From the NCBI GenBank assembly GCA_026686845.1, contig JAIVEN010000013.1:8080001-8144000 (forward strand): 64,000 nt of DNA, given 5' to 3'. A model generated the notes under the pieces. It made no database searches and had not been told where the DNA came from. It worked only from the letters and a program-made list of their open reading frames with translations. This DNA comes from Adenanthera pavonina (taxonomy: Eukaryota; Streptophyta; Magnoliopsida; Fabales; Fabaceae). Positions within the stretch are counted from its first letter, which is position 1; each line of letters starts with the position of its first letter. This document shows, one piece after another, positions 36,526 to 49,699 of this stretch. The position numbers and the translations under genes were made by a program.

Positions 36526-38770
36526 GCAAACCCATTTCGAACCAACAAATGCAAACAAAATTTTAGTATTAACAATAACAGGGTTGAATCCGAACGCACT
36601 TAACATAGGAGGAAAAAGATAATGAACTTTCTTGATTCCGTATGTGTAAAATCTCATTGTTTCATGAAATCATCTGATTCACCATGCATTTTCTAACAGG
36701 ATCTCATGTCCCTAAGATATTAATTATTAAGGAGACTGATATGAATGGTGATTTTGAAGTCATTCATGTGAACAACTAACTAGTCGTCTTCTTCATATTT
36801 GGGATAACAATCTCAAGAGGCTATATATATAGTTTATATATATATATATATGTTGTGTCTTTCAACGAACTGAGAGAAGAACAAACGCAGGAGGCAAGAA
36901 CCAAATAACGGCAACAATACACACAGAAATCCCTAGCACGTCAGAAGAGTAATAAACCAACACTTTTTTTATTGATGTGCTCAACCATTTTGTTATAAAG
37001 TTCAACGCATGGGACCTGTCTGTCCCCTCCCGAATTGTTCACTTCCTTACAATTTCACCATTACTCATTCATATTCTATTGTTCTATTATTTCATTCCTA
37101 CATCTATTTTTCTATCATCATCATCATCATAGTGTAAATATGTGACAAAACAATTTGTAGAAGAAGAAATTATACTGAAAAAATTATATTTATTTACCAT
37201 AAATAAATAATACCTTCAAGGTCTTATTTTGTTACTATTCATGCATGTTAACAAAAGAGACATAAGCATACAGATAATGAAATAAGATTATATCACATAT
37301 TGAATAAAATATTAACAACATTATTGTAACGATGGAGGCTAGCTACTTTATAAATTGTTTAATTCTAAATATTTAAAATTATAAGGTTCAAAAGAATTTA
37401 TATCATATATATATATATTATGTTTGATGTTAATGTACTTTTATTCCTCGTGAGATCATCATTTAGAAATACATATGATTCTTAAAAGAAAATTAGGCTT
37501 ACATCTCCTTACATCTCTTTATATGGAAGGCCCTCCTTTATGTTTGCAGACACTTGTCTCAAGATTCTTAAAAATTTATATCGTATTTTGCTAACCCATG
37601 TGTTCGAAGAAAAAAGATGATGTGGATGACAAACAACACTCGATCTCTTTGCCTCTTTCTTTTCCCCTAGCTCTTTTCATCAATCAGACTAGACATTTGT
37701 ACGCAACCAGGCAAGATAAAAGATACCTTTCAATAGTTAATTATTGATGTGAGAGAAAAACTTCAATTAAATATTCTATTATACTGCATATATATAATAC
37801 CCTATGCAAGACTTAAACGGTTTCATAAATCATTCCATGCTTATAATTGCTTTCTGACTTACCTTCCTGTTGATTTCCACATTTCCCAGCCATTGTTGAA
37901 GATTGAGTGATTTAGAGATGAACCTTCTACGGAAATGAATGCGCAATTAAGCAACTACAGAAATACGGACCTCAAAATTAAAATATATCAGTATACCAAA
38001 GTTACATATATAGATTAGATTAAATGAAAGAAAATTCTTTCTTGCTTTTGTTCCTTACCATTTTATTTCATTTTCAATTCTTGACCATTAAATTATAATT
38101 TGTAGAAAAATAATAATTATGTTTTTATTTTGACATTATTAAATTTGTCCGATAAAAATTACACATTTTTGTAGGACAAATTTAAAATTATACACTTAAA
38201 ATTATATAATGGAGAAATTATAGGAAGAGGTAAGAAAGAGGTGACACAGATATTTAAGCCGACAAATATTGAAGCTTGAAGCTTCTATGCGTTGGCCCAA
38301 AAAAATAAGAAGAGCTTCTATGCAACTATGGAAAGGAAAACTTTTCTTGGCAACTCCAATTTTATTATTCTCAACTATGTGCTTCACAGTCTGTGTATAC
38401 ATCAATATATGGTAATAATATTTAAAAGTTACCATTATTTTCATCATATTTTTTTAAAATATAAAAAAATACTAAAATTCAATTCAATAAAGGTGTTTCA
38501 CGAATTTTACGAATTGTAAGGCCAGATTTAACCATAATACATGCTTATCTATGTGTCACGAATTTTGAGAAGGGAGCTGTAATATTTATATTGTGTACCG
38601 GAGTTGTAATAGTTTTCTTTTAAGAAATAAGTTATAATATTTATAATAATATATGATTAGTACAATTCAAAAAAATTAAAAAACAAAAAAATTTGTTATT
38701 TTATTAACAATAATGATTGATAAAATGTATTAATATTTAGAAAGCTAGGACACGGGAAACGAAGTTGCTC
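36526..38770. other. gene-free AT-rich stretch
   Basis: It holds (AT)n runs near 36835-36850 and a (CAT)n run near 37112-37130. A block at about 37500-37580 (ATCTCTTTATATGGAAGG) recurs in weaker form at about 40588-40630 and in the A and C segments (35868, 63329). No coding region is supported. Confidence 0.5.
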
Positions 38771-38771
38771 A

Positions 38772-38851
38772 CATTTTTGTCCTTCCATTTTGACCCATAC
38801 ATGATTAAACATCACTTTTTTGTCCTTCCATTTTGATCCATACATTATTAA
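38772..38851 (+). repeat. 43-bp tandem duplication
   Basis: Two units contain TTTGTCCTTCCATTTTGA and then YCCATACAT; the first ends in GATTAAAC and the second in TATTAAAG. Confidence 0.85.
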
Positions 38852-39104
38852 AGAAAACTATGGAAATATAGCCACTATATTAAATTAATACCTTGTTTCA
38901 AGCTTATTTATGTAGTTTCTTTTAACTTATCTGTGACGAATTATGTTAGATTATCATTTTTATCAAAATATCAATATTTTTTTTATCTCCCTTGAAATTC
39001 ATCACGATTCATATGAATTTGACTGATAAAACTATTTATATAAAAATATTTTAAAAAAAAAGTTCCTTTAATCTCTCATTACTTTTGGGTAGGGTGATTT
39101 TGTT

Positions 39105-39285
39105 TTTAGCAGTCATAGTTTAATTTTTTTATTCCTGAAGATCAATGATGCTTTCAAATATTGTCATGATCTTTTCCCTTCTCATTCTTCACACTGATAG
39201 AATACAATAGAACGATCTTGGTATAATACACAGTTTTTTTGGCCAACAATAGTAGATACACATTTTTTTGCCCAACAAGATGTTT
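39105..39285 (+). repeat. duplicate of 39700-39895 (600 bp apart)
   Basis: Shared blocks in order are CCTGAAGATCRATGA, CATTGTCATGA, CTCATTCTTCACACT and GGTATAATACACA. A shorter third copy of the first part is at 53795-53870. All are in the same orientation and noncoding. Confidence 0.75.
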
Positions 39286-39699
39286 TTTTTTTTTAAAAAA
39301 AAACTTCTTCTTCAATATATTATTATGAGTTTATATCCTCTACAATTTCTTAAAGACATGCACTAGGTGCATTTCTTATAAACAACACTATTTGATAGTT
39401 GAAGCTCAATTTTCTTTCCCACCTGTCTCTATTATTATTTTTTTTAATTTTATTTTTATTATTTTTTGACGCTGCACTTACGCACCCTAAAATTTGACAT
39501 TATGAAATATGCATTTGATTAGATTTATATATTAGGCCAAAATAGAATAAATGAACATCAAATTTATGAGGATGTTAGCTACAAAATTTTTTTTTTTGAA
39601 ATCCTTTGTGTACAATAAGAGATGCACGGTATCTCCCAAGGAAAATGTGGAGAACTTTGGATTCTTATTATTACCCCTGAGTAATAGGATGGTGTTTTT

Positions 39700-39895
39700 A
39701 CACCATTCATTGTTTAATTAAAATTTTTTCCCTGAAGATCGATGACACTTTCAAACATTGTCATGACTTAGTCATTCTCATTCTTCACACTTTTTTTTTT
39801 GCCAACCATTCTTCACACTTATGGAGTACAGTAAAATGATTTGGTATAATACACAATTTATTGGCAATAATAGTAGTACAGAGTTTTTTTTTTTT
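39700..39895 (+). repeat. duplicate of 39105-39285
   Basis: Same order of blocks as the first copy. An extra ATTCTTCACACT repeat has been added inside it near 39809. Confidence 0.75.
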
Positions 39896-40420
39896 TTTAA
39901 TTTTGCCAACAAAGAGAAATTCATATTGATACACAGTTATGTGATCGTCATATATACAATATTGTTAGCTAAAGATGGTAAAATGCTATGAAAAGGAACC
40001 AGATATATCTCATCATTGATAGAAATTACACTGTGCGTATTGTAGGCTTTATGCATTCACTTAATATAATTCATTTTCAACAACAAATACATGCCTATTG
40101 AGACTTGTTTTATAAGAAAATAGATCTGGTGCACATGTGCACTTCTCATCTAGACCCCAAAAGATATTTGGACGGTCCAGATCTTTTAATATTTTTAATG
40201 AGTTTATAATGATATTTTTATTTTAAATGATGCAGAATACAAAATAATATCAATATCATAACTGATTCTCATATGTTTTCGCTCCCAACAGTGGTCCAAA
40301 CTTGTAAGAATATGGATTCATACCTGTGCATCATGTGCAAAGGGACTGAAAGCAAAATCTTGCCCCAACAATTAAACATGCCAGCTTAAGATTGTCCTCA
40401 ACTTGTGCAACTTATAATGC

Positions 40421-40442
40421 TACACACACACACACACACACA
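40421..40442. repeat. (CA)11 microsatellite
   Basis: An uninterrupted AC run in intergenic DNA. Confidence 0.95.
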
Positions 40443-41667
40443 AATAATGACATTGTGGAATTAAGTGATGCTATTGCACTGTATTTTCTTTTCCTTTTCC
40501 CCCTAAAGCCATCATTTGGTAATGAGATTCTTCTATGAAAAGAAAATTAGCGTTAGATTTCTTTATCGTGGGACTTTGTTACCTGACATCTCTTCATATG
40601 GAAAACTCTCCTTATGTTTGTAGACACTTATAGTGAATCTTCATATTTCGTATAATTATATGTATAAGAACAATTAATGTTATATATAATTGTAAGTCTT
40701 TCGCTTTGTTTTTTTTTTTTTGGCATTGAGTCTTATTGATTTACTGAACAAATTTGATATTATTTAAATTTTTAAATGATTAGAACTAAAAAATATTTAA
40801 TTCTTGGTTATAAAGAAGTTTAATTCTTAACTAAAAAAATTCTGTCCAACAAAAGTATTTTAACTAAAAAAAAATTTAAGTTATAAAATTTTGTGTAATA
40901 ACTAATAACTACACAAAAAAGACACCAAATGTTTAAATGATTGGCATTGAAAAGTGATTAGGCTATTCACTAGAATCCGGAACCTGGTGAACTTGATTCA
41001 GCCAAAAGCAACTCGGTCTAACTTCACAAAAAACTGGCCTAAAAGAAAATCAAGCAGATCGGGCTGGTCTAGTCAATCGGATTAAACCGAGTTTTTGGTT
41101 AATTAACCCTTTAGACCGTGTAATTGTCTTTTTGAATGTTAAACCTCCCGAAGTTTCTACAACATCCAATTACTTAGTATTACAACAAAAAGAGGTCCAC
41201 TCTCTATCCATAAACAACGTACTACATGAAAAGGTGGAGATTTGACCAATGAGCCATGTGGAGCTATCTCTGTGATTAGAGCATAACATTGATCCAAAAG
41301 TACATCAAACTAAATTCACACACATAAACTATACACGCTCATCAAGCAGTTTGACTTCCTAGTAACTATTGAAAATCCATTGTTGAATCTAAAACACTTC
41401 CTTATTTTCAGGATTCCCTGAAAGCTATTGTTTTCACTTTATTTTTTGGTTTATTTTATTTTTCACTTCATCAGTGTTTTGTAAAATATTTTCCTCTCTA
41501 TAAGTTTTTTTTTTCTTTTGATAAATGCATTTGAGCAATAGTTGACTGTTTTTCAGTTCAATCAGTCTCCTTTCGAGTATGGCTTGCCCCTCTGAGTTCA
41601 ATCAGCCCAAAAGCATTCAATCATTTTCCTGATAAATTTATAATGAAAAATTGCAGGTACTCGGAGA

Positions 41668-42015
41668 TTACGGGCGTATTTGGCACAGTTTTTAAAAATA
41701 ATTTTTTTTATTTTTAAAAATAAAAAAATAAAAAAAAATTGGTAAATCTATTTTTTATAAATTATTCTAAAAAATATAAAAATAAAAAAATAAAAAATTT
41801 AAAACATTTTTAATATGTTTTATAATTTTTATTCTGAAAAATATAAGAAAAGATAAAAAATATTCACTTTATTAATGATTAAGTTATAAATTTTGAATAA
41901 TTTATCTATCATTTACTAATTATAATTTTGAGAATAATTATTTAAATAGGTTTTTTTATTTTATAAAATTATTTTAAAAATAATAAAATAAAAAATACAC
42001 TCAAACAAAGCGCTG
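41668..42015. mobile_element. AT-rich MITE-like element before the PPR gene
   Basis: The left end GGCGTATTTGGCACAGT resembles the right end read on the other strand (GCGCTTTGTTTGAGTGT). Between them is an almost pure A/T interior with many short inverted repeats. No target duplication was identified. It ends about 280 bases before the PPR start codon. Confidence 0.45.
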
Positions 42016-42292
42016 TTACATTTCTTCTTGTTTTTTTGGTGGTAGGAGGAAGTACTGGAGACCTGAAAAATTGGAGGTGCCTGACTATGAAACTAATCAA
42101 CGTCAACCCTACCCACTAGCGGCGAGGGAGAACACGGGTCTCTCAAGTGGCATCCATTTGCCAGTAACCATCCACCTTAAAAAATGTGGGAATTTCAACT
42201 ATAATTGGTAATGAGATGGGGAGAGGGGGAATGCGGGGTGATTTGACCTACCCTTGTCTTCCTCAAGATTTGTATACACACGATGATTAGAA

Positions 42293-44209
42293 ATGGTCAG
42301 ATTCAGATACTCTGTTACTCCACGCCTGAACGATTTCTCCAATTCCTCTATCCTTCATCTATGGAACTCCTGCATAAGAGAAGCTGTGAATCAAGGCTTT
42401 GCGGAGAAATCCCTTGTTCTCTTTCGTCAAATGAAGCGAAGTGGTCTCCAACCTGACAATTCCACTTTTCCCTTGCTAGCCAAAGCTTGTGCCAAACTCT
42501 TAGATACCAAACAATCCCAAAAAATCCGCACCCTTGTTGCGAAATCATGGTTTCAATCAAATGTTTTTGTGCAAACTGCAATAGTTGACATGTACATTAA
42601 ATGCGGCCAATTGGAAGATGCATACAATATCTTTGTTGAAATGCCTGTGAGGGACGTTGCTTCTTGGAACGCTATGTTATTGGGTTTTGCTCAAGCAGGT
42701 TTCCTTGACAGGGTTTCTTGTCTTCTGCATCAGATGAGGATTGCTGGGACTCAACTTGACTCCATCACTGTTTTGGCCTTGACTCATGCTGTTTCCATTA
42801 CGAAAAATCCCAGATTTGTTAGTGCTATTCATTCTTTTGGAATTCGGATTGGAATTCTCATTGATGTTTCAGTGGCTAACACTTTGATTGCTGCATATGC
42901 CAAATGTGATAACTTGGGCTCTGCAGAGATAGTTTTCAATGAAAATGATGCTGTTCTAAGGTCTGTTGTCTCCTGGAATTCCATGATTGCTGCATATGCA
43001 AATTTCAAAAAACATGTTGAGGCTGTTCGTTGTTACAAAGGGATGCTAGATGGTGGGTTTTCCCCGGATATTAGCACCATTCTCAATTTGCTTTCATCCA
43101 TTGTGCAACCCAAGGCACTTTTTCAAGGTATGCTGATTCATTCACATGGAGTCCAGTTAGGCTGTGATTCCGACATATGTGTGGTTAACTCTCTTATTTC
43201 TATGTATTCCAACTGTGGAGATATTCATTCGGCAAGATTTTTGTTTGATGCCATGCCTGACAGAACTTGTGTTTCATGGACTGCTATGATCAATGGGTAT
43301 GTGGAGAAAGGCTGTATGGATGAAGCATTGACCTTGCTCAATAAAATGGAGGCAACTACTGAAAAACCTGATCTGATCACCGTGCTTGCTTTGATTTCAG
43401 GTTGCGGCCAAACAGGGGCTCTTTAGCTTGGAAAATGGATTGACAGTTATTCGATTGCCAAGGGGTTAAAAGATAGTGTTGTAGTTTGCAATGCACTGAT
43501 TGACATGTATGCCAAGTGTGGAAGTATCAATGAAGCTCGACAGCTTTTTTATAAATTGACTAACAAAACTGTGGTCTCCTGGACAGCTATGATTACTGCT
43601 TGTGGTTTAAATGGAGATGTTAGTGAGGCTCTGGACCTTGTTTCGATGATGGTGGATCTAGGAATGGAACCAAACCACATAACATTTCTTGCTGTTCTTC
43701 AAGCTTGTGCACACGGAGGTTTACTTGAGAAAGGATTGGAATGCTTTACTTTGATGACTCAAAAGTATGGCCTATACCCAGGTATAGACCACTATTCATG
43801 TATGGTTGATCTTCTTGGTCGTAGAGGACAACTGAGGGAAGCTTTGGAAATTATTAAAAGTATGCCTTTTGAACCTGATGTTGGAATAGGGAGTGCATTG
43901 CTCAGTGCTTGCAAACTTCATCATAAGATGGCAATGGCTAAGTATGTGTTTGAACGGCTTTGTGAAATGGAGCCTCAGGTGGCTGTTCCCTATGTGGAGA
44001 TGGCTAACACATATGCATCTGCTGGAATTTGGGATGGAGTTGCAGCTGTGAGGAGAAAGATGAAACATCTTAATGTTAGAAAATCTCCAGGACAAAGCAT
44101 TGTTCAAGTTAATGGAAAATCTAGTATATTCACAGTTGAAGATAGAGATCACCCTGAAGCCTTGTATATATACGATATGTTAGATGGTTTGACCTTGCAT
44201 TGTAAGTGA
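42293..44209 (+). pseudogene. PLS-class pentatricopeptide repeat protein (At4g19191-like) with one internal stop
   Basis: A single-exon frame of 638 codons runs from ATG 42293 to TGA 44207-44209, broken only by a TAG at 43424-43426. PPR motifs repeat throughout: LVLFRQMKRSGLQPDNSTF, NVFVQTAIVDMYIKCGQLED, VASWNAMLLGFAQAG, VSWNSMIAAYA and VVCNALIDMYAKCGS. The C terminus has the E/E+ type segments (YVEMANTYASAGIWDGVAAV, KSPGQSIVQVNGK) and no DYW domain. Order and wording match the Arabidopsis protein I know as At4g19191, predicted mitochondrial. Such proteins bind organellar RNA and often direct C-to-U editing; the target here is unknown. The stop falls in GAL*LGKWID, where relatives have Glu or a similar residue, so one base change explains it. 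The rest shows no decay. It may be a very young pseudogene, a null allele or a sequencing error. Confidence 0.9.
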
Positions 44210-44980
44210 AGGCTATCTACTCATTCAGAGGAGATTGCTGAACTTGAATGAAAATGAAGCCATTATAGAAGGATCTCATTGAATGGATTGTGGGTTCTGA
44301 AATCCTATCTGTAATTTGAAAAATACATCCAATGTCATTCTTTTTACAATTCTTTATATATATGTGCATATAATTTTGATGAAATGTGTTTTATTTGTCA
44401 TAAAATTAAATTTGCAAAATAAATCCAAATGTAGATAATCAGTGTATATCACTGAATATTGTACAGGAATTTTTGCTGACTGCTTTGCAAAGGACACAAG
44501 AGGATACAATTTTGGGAAGATTGGCAAAGTTTGTAATACTATGGGGCATGTGGTTTATATTTTCGGTTTTTGTAAGTATTTAGATTCTGCCTCCTCATTT
44601 ACTTTGGATAAGATTATCTATTTCATATTATCAAGTAATCTGGTAGTAGGGTTTTGATCCCACTTGTTTGCATTTTAATGTTCATATTGTCTTGAGCAGT
44701 TTTCTCATCTCTGCCTGTTACTTTCTCGTCATATTCAATCCATGTCAACATTCTTTGTCCACATGTCTGTCACGTTAGCATTCATTGTCCACATGTTTAC
44801 CATGTCAACAATTCTGTCTGCCACTACAGCACCACCTCACTTCCATCTAGCCACGTGGCACTTTAGGGACCAATTTGCAAATGATTTGATCATTGAGGGA
44901 TTAACAATGTCACGGTTAAATAGATTGGGGAGTGTTATGCGGAAAAATTTAGTTTAGGAACTGATTTCAAAATCAATGTA
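44210..44980. other. 3' flank of the PPR gene
   Basis: Mostly untranslated and intergenic DNA. An acceptor-like TTGTACAG near 44459 precedes a stretch open in two frames, for example EFLLTALQRTQEDTILGRL, which I do not recognise. No gene is called. Confidence 0.4.
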
Positions 44981-45150
44981 GGGCCCGTTTGGTTCTTCTT
45001 TTTGCAAACTAAACTGTACTTTTTAACCATCATTTTCTCCTTTTTCATCCAAACAATTTTTCAGTAAACTTCTCTACTTTTATCTAAACTTCCTTTTTGT
45101 AAACTGTGGTTATTCTAAAAGTACTTTTACAAAAAGGCTCAAACGGGCAC
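44981..45150. mobile_element. 170-bp MITE with GGGCCCGTTTGG ends
   Basis: The left end GGGCCCGTTTGG matches GTGCCCGTTTGA read from the right on the other strand, and the next bases are also partly complementary (TTTTTGCAAAC against TTTTTGTAAAA). The ends resemble hAT or Tourist MITEs. The target duplication is unclear, perhaps only GTA. Confidence 0.65.
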
Positions 45151-45515
45151 GTAAAGTTTAGGAACCAAAAGGTTAATTTTCCCAAAAGGAAAAAGTAAAC
45201 AAAGTAGAATCAGAGGATGTGAACGTAAGCGAACTTGAATGAAATGATGAAAACAATTCAGATGAGAAGCAGTGTCTATATGAGGGTAATGCTAGTTCAT
45301 TTGCTAGGATCATTCGATGTTGGACAGTGTTTTGTTTCGTTAAATATCAAATAAGGGCCTTAGTGTTTGGCTTTGCTGGGTGAGGAATCTTCAGTGCACT
45401 GTGGGTTGGCAATGAATTATAGAAGATAATATTAGTTGAACTTTAATTTATGTAGATGAAGAATAGAAGGTACATTTTTTGTCCTTTGGTTCAGTGTGTT
45501 TAACTTTTTCTCCAG

Positions 45516-48500
45516 AGGACAATGGGTTAGAGAAGAAGACTTAGCAAAGGACCTTCAACTGCACACAAATCTACTTCATCGTACTCTGGATTTTTGAAGA
45601 AGAGAAGTTCATTACTCGGGATCATAAAAGAGAGTAACCTTTTTGGGCTGATTGAATCAAGAGATTCTGAGTCTTTGCGCACTATTACAATTTTATTTTC
45701 CAACACTACTAGCATTTTTAAAGTCCAATGAAGTACACATTTAAGTATCACAGTTCTTTTTTTGTGTTTAACCATGTTATCTGTTCATTTCATTATCTTA
45801 AAATGATCATATTCGTCTTTTGTGATTTATAATCTCCACTGATCAAGTTCCTATATTGCAGAGTTAGTTGTCAATTGCTTATTTTAAAGTACAGCACATG
45901 GTTTCATCGCTTAACTTTACAGCTGAAGACTAATGAGTGATGAATCTAATTTATGATTTTATTAATCTTTAGAAAAGCTGTAACTGAACACTACAGAAGG
46001 AGAGAAATAAGGGGAAAGGCTTTAGCCCAATAATTCGGTATTCTCTATTCATTTCATATTCATCTTACACATTCCCTATTTCAAAATCTGAAAGGATGGA
46101 GTAGGCAGGACTAATTTAGGTAATAAGCAAAGGGACCAGAACAATAAGTCTTTGTCAACTTTGTGGCATGATCTTGAAGCTTTGTGGATGTTATAAAGTA
46201 GGGGAAAAATGGGGTTTTACTTTCCTCTATTGCGTGTGCTGAGGTTTGCAAAACTGTATACTAATGGAGAGAATGTAGTTATCTGGAAAATTTTATGCTT
46301 ACCAAAATATTTCAAAATTAAAACTTTTACTTCATCAGATGGGATAATCAATGTTGATACCCTGGACCTGAAGCTAACCCAAAATGCAAGCATCTGTTGC
46401 AAAGAATGTGTGCCGTTAGAACCACATATGGTTCTACCACATCAGTTTTAAATGAAATTTAGCAATACTTAAAACCTTTTCCGTGTTTAGGGCCACTAGT
46501 GGCTTTCAAGTTTCAACTAGGAATTCTTTTTTTTTTTTTTTTGAAGTGGTGGTGGGGAGATGAAAGCATGGTAATTTGCAATCTATTTGTTAATTTAGAT
46601 GTAAACCTTATTGCTTTGTACTGCTTAACTCAGACTATAGTCAAGGTTATGTTTCTGTCCATGACCTGTGTAACTTGTTTTCATTGAAAACCTTAAAATG
46701 TTGGTTGAAGGTCCATGGATGATATTATTGTTATATCTAATACGCCCCTTGAGCAAATGTAGTATGTTGTATTGGCTTCAAGTGTGGGCAAAGGACCCGC
46801 CCATCAAACTTTAGGCTTAATTATTAATTTAATCATGTGGAATAGGGCATTAAGGATTGAACTCCTAATTACTTGGGAGGCTTTGAGACTTTATTGAAGA
46901 CCACCCCATCCCAGAGGAATAAGCTATTAAGTGAATGCCGTTGAAAAATGAATGATTTTAATAATATAAGTAACACAACTCAAGTAACAACTTTTTTGTG
47001 CGCCATTAACAAACACCAAAGTCACACAAAATTATTAATAGATAATAGTATCAATAATCTAGATTCTCATCATCATCCTATAGCATGTCCGTTTTGTTTT
47101 AATCAATTTGTAGGTGCCTGAAATTTCTATTAAGTCTAATTTTTTGTTGCAGTCTATAAAATGCCCAGCTTGTGTTGTTGCTTATCCATTCCTTCAATCT
47201 CTGTTTCTGTCCTCAGATATGATGCTCCCAGTCACACGACACACACACATGTATTCTTTTTGAAATTCATTTTGTTCACTATGCACTTGTTTGTCTTACC
47301 TGAATTGCTCTTCTGCTACATATAGCTGACCATCTTAGTCACCAGTCAACTTAGTGAACATTTTAGATCTTGAAGAATAGCTAGGCTTGTTTAAGCTTAT
47401 GCCAAAGGGTTCTGTTATGCTAGTTTCTATGTGCTATCTGCAAGATTTCTATATTTATTCCAACACAGCACACTATGTTAAATAAGTGGTATATAATTTT
47501 AAACTTCCTTCTGATGGTGCAGACTGTCTGTTATTATTTGTCATGTTTAGTTTTGCCTAAGTGTCAATTATCAATGATTGTATTGTCATGTTCACATTTA
47601 CTTATGTCATGTCTTGTTTGGGTTTCTCACAGACTGTGAAAGGTGCAAAAATTTATGGTGCTGCTGTAGCTGCTACAACTGATGGTTCACTGACAACAAA
47701 AGAGGGAGAAGAAAAGGTCAAGCTGCATTCACACTCTTATTGTTGTTTAGATTATGCACAGTTCTGTCACTTTTTCTTCAAGCGTAGCTTTATCAATTAT
47801 ATTTGGGGGGTTCTACGGCAGAGAGAAGGGGAAATCAAAATTATTTTTATAGGAATATTTTCAAAATTACTTGCTCGCCTAATCCTCACTTCTGGATTTA
47901 TGGACTTTGTTATGATGAAATTTATTGCAGATGTATGATGTGGTTAGGTGCAGACTGCATCACATGAAGAGGAAGTTGAAAAATGAATTGAAGAACGAGA
48001 ACACAGTTCAGGAATATTGTTGTTAGCTGTATTTTTCCCTGTTTTATTATTATTTATTATTTGGTTGTTGGGATTATTATTGTTTTAGTATTTGATCTTT
48101 TGTTGTTACCGACTTTGTGGGCTGAGATTATGTTAGCCAAATCTCAAGCCAGATTCTGTGATTTTTTTTTAATTTGAAGAGGCTGCGAAAGCACAACAGG
48201 CATCATCAAATACATCTGTATTTGAGGATCCTTTTAGTAGTACTTCCCATAGTCAGATCAGCATGAAATCAAAACGTAAGGAAGATGATGAAACTGAGTG
48301 GGAGGAGGCTCCAATTGCAGGTAACTATCAATCTTTCTGATGTGATTTGGACCAAATTTTGGATCCTAACTTGAACTCTTGCATAACCTATACGCACATT
48401 AACTGCTGATTCTGCCGCCCACGCACCCCCCCCCCCAACAAAAAAAACACAAAAAAAAAAACTGTTGCCCCTCCCAGAAAAGAACCTGACAAATATTTTA

Positions 48501-49697
48501 ATTTAAATTAAATGTGATTGCTTGTATTTTATTGATGAGTGTCGATTATATTTTACGTGCATTTTTTTAGATAACTGATCAGGAGAAAATGATCTAGGTC
48601 AAGCAAATGGAGTTGAGCCAAGTCTTATTGAGGTTATATGAAAGTCATAAAAATGAGTGTAGTCAGACGAAATGTGCTAGGTACAAGCCTCAGATAAGCA
48701 AGGTGCTAAAAGAAAAAAAAAGCTATATAAGCCAAAATAGATAAATGTAAATTTAGGATAACATTTAACATATAAATTAACTATCCATACATTAAAAAGT
48801 TTGAAACTTATTTGTTGCCCTTGACCACTTTCTTCCATGATAACACAAGGTTTGAAATTGTAGCAGAAAAAAGGGGAAAAAATGGTTTTAACTAGGTGCT
48901 AAAGAATTTGCTTTGTGAAAAAAAAAAAAGAAGATAAATGCCAATTTGGAATAACATTTGACATATCAATCAATTGTTCAAATAATGACTCTCAGAATCA
49001 TGTCTGAAACTGTGAACTAAAATATAAATCACTATGGTAGCTTTGGGAGGATTCATCTACCCTAGTCTTTGATAAATATTAGATGTTCCACCTCAGAGCC
49101 CCTCTTTCCCTCTGGGTGGATGGATATATCATAGGATCTGAATTTGCCAATCTGAGTACATTTAATGGACGAGTTTAGATTTGATTTCATCAGATCAGAT
49201 TTTTTTGTAGTTGAATGTGAGTCATCATTTTTGTTGATTAATATTTAAAAGGTTGTATTATTATTATTATTTGCCATAAATATTGTTATTATTTTGCATT
49301 TTGCTTTTTTTTAAAGTCAAAAGTATATAGAATTTATTTAATAAAAAAGAATAAGATCTGTACTGTATTCATTTGCGTCAATCATGCTTGAGATGCAGTT
49401 GTTGAGACTGAGTAACTTGTCTTGAACAGAGGTTGTCATTAGAAATACTGAATTTACGTTGAATAATCTGAATTTTTCTTGTAAATTAATTTGCTTCCCA
49501 CCCTCACCTCACTCCCCCCTTCTGTCATCCTCTTTCCCTTCTTTTAACTGGCTATCTTTTTGAGTCTAATAACATGTGATTTGGGTTGGATTTTAAAGGC
49601 AATGCAGATGAGAATTAAAAGGCGAGTGACTTGAATGTCGATGCTGATACGCAAGCATGATGACAAGGATGACAATCTAGACTGGGAAGAGGGTTGA
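45516..49697 (+). pseudogene. TFIIE alpha subunit pseudogene
   Basis: Four to five exon remnants follow the order of plant transcription factor IIE alpha, the general RNA polymerase II factor that recruits TFIIH. 45516-45634 reads QWVREEDLAKDLQLH, then loses one base before EEEKFITRDHKRE. 47633-47761 is open: TVKGAKIYGAAVAATTDGS and KLHSHSYCCLDYAQ, but its donor has no GT. 47931-48026 gives YDVVRCRLHHMKRKLKNE and NTVQEY, then a stop exactly where the Cys4 zinc ribbon should begin; that exon is missing. 48177-48320 gives SMKSKRKEDDETEWEEAP. 49599-49697 gives DLNVDAD and, after a frameshift, DDNLDWEEG and a stop, the usual C terminus. The first exon was not found. Introns are retained, so this is not a processed copy. 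Confidence 0.85.
48519..49260 (+). repeat. intron part of the TFIIE alpha pseudogene, duplicated at 52292-53220
   Basis: Shared blocks include TTTTATTGATGAGTGTCGAT, GGTTGAGCCAAGTCTTATTG and TTTGCCCTTGACCACTTTC-like runs, in the same order and orientation. Identity is high for most of the length. Confidence 0.85.
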
Positions 49698-49699
49698 TA

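Noticed and set aside
46209..46451. 80-codon open frame within the TFIIE alpha pseudogene
   Set aside because: It lies in an intron between recognised exons and shows no link to TFIIE or any other protein.
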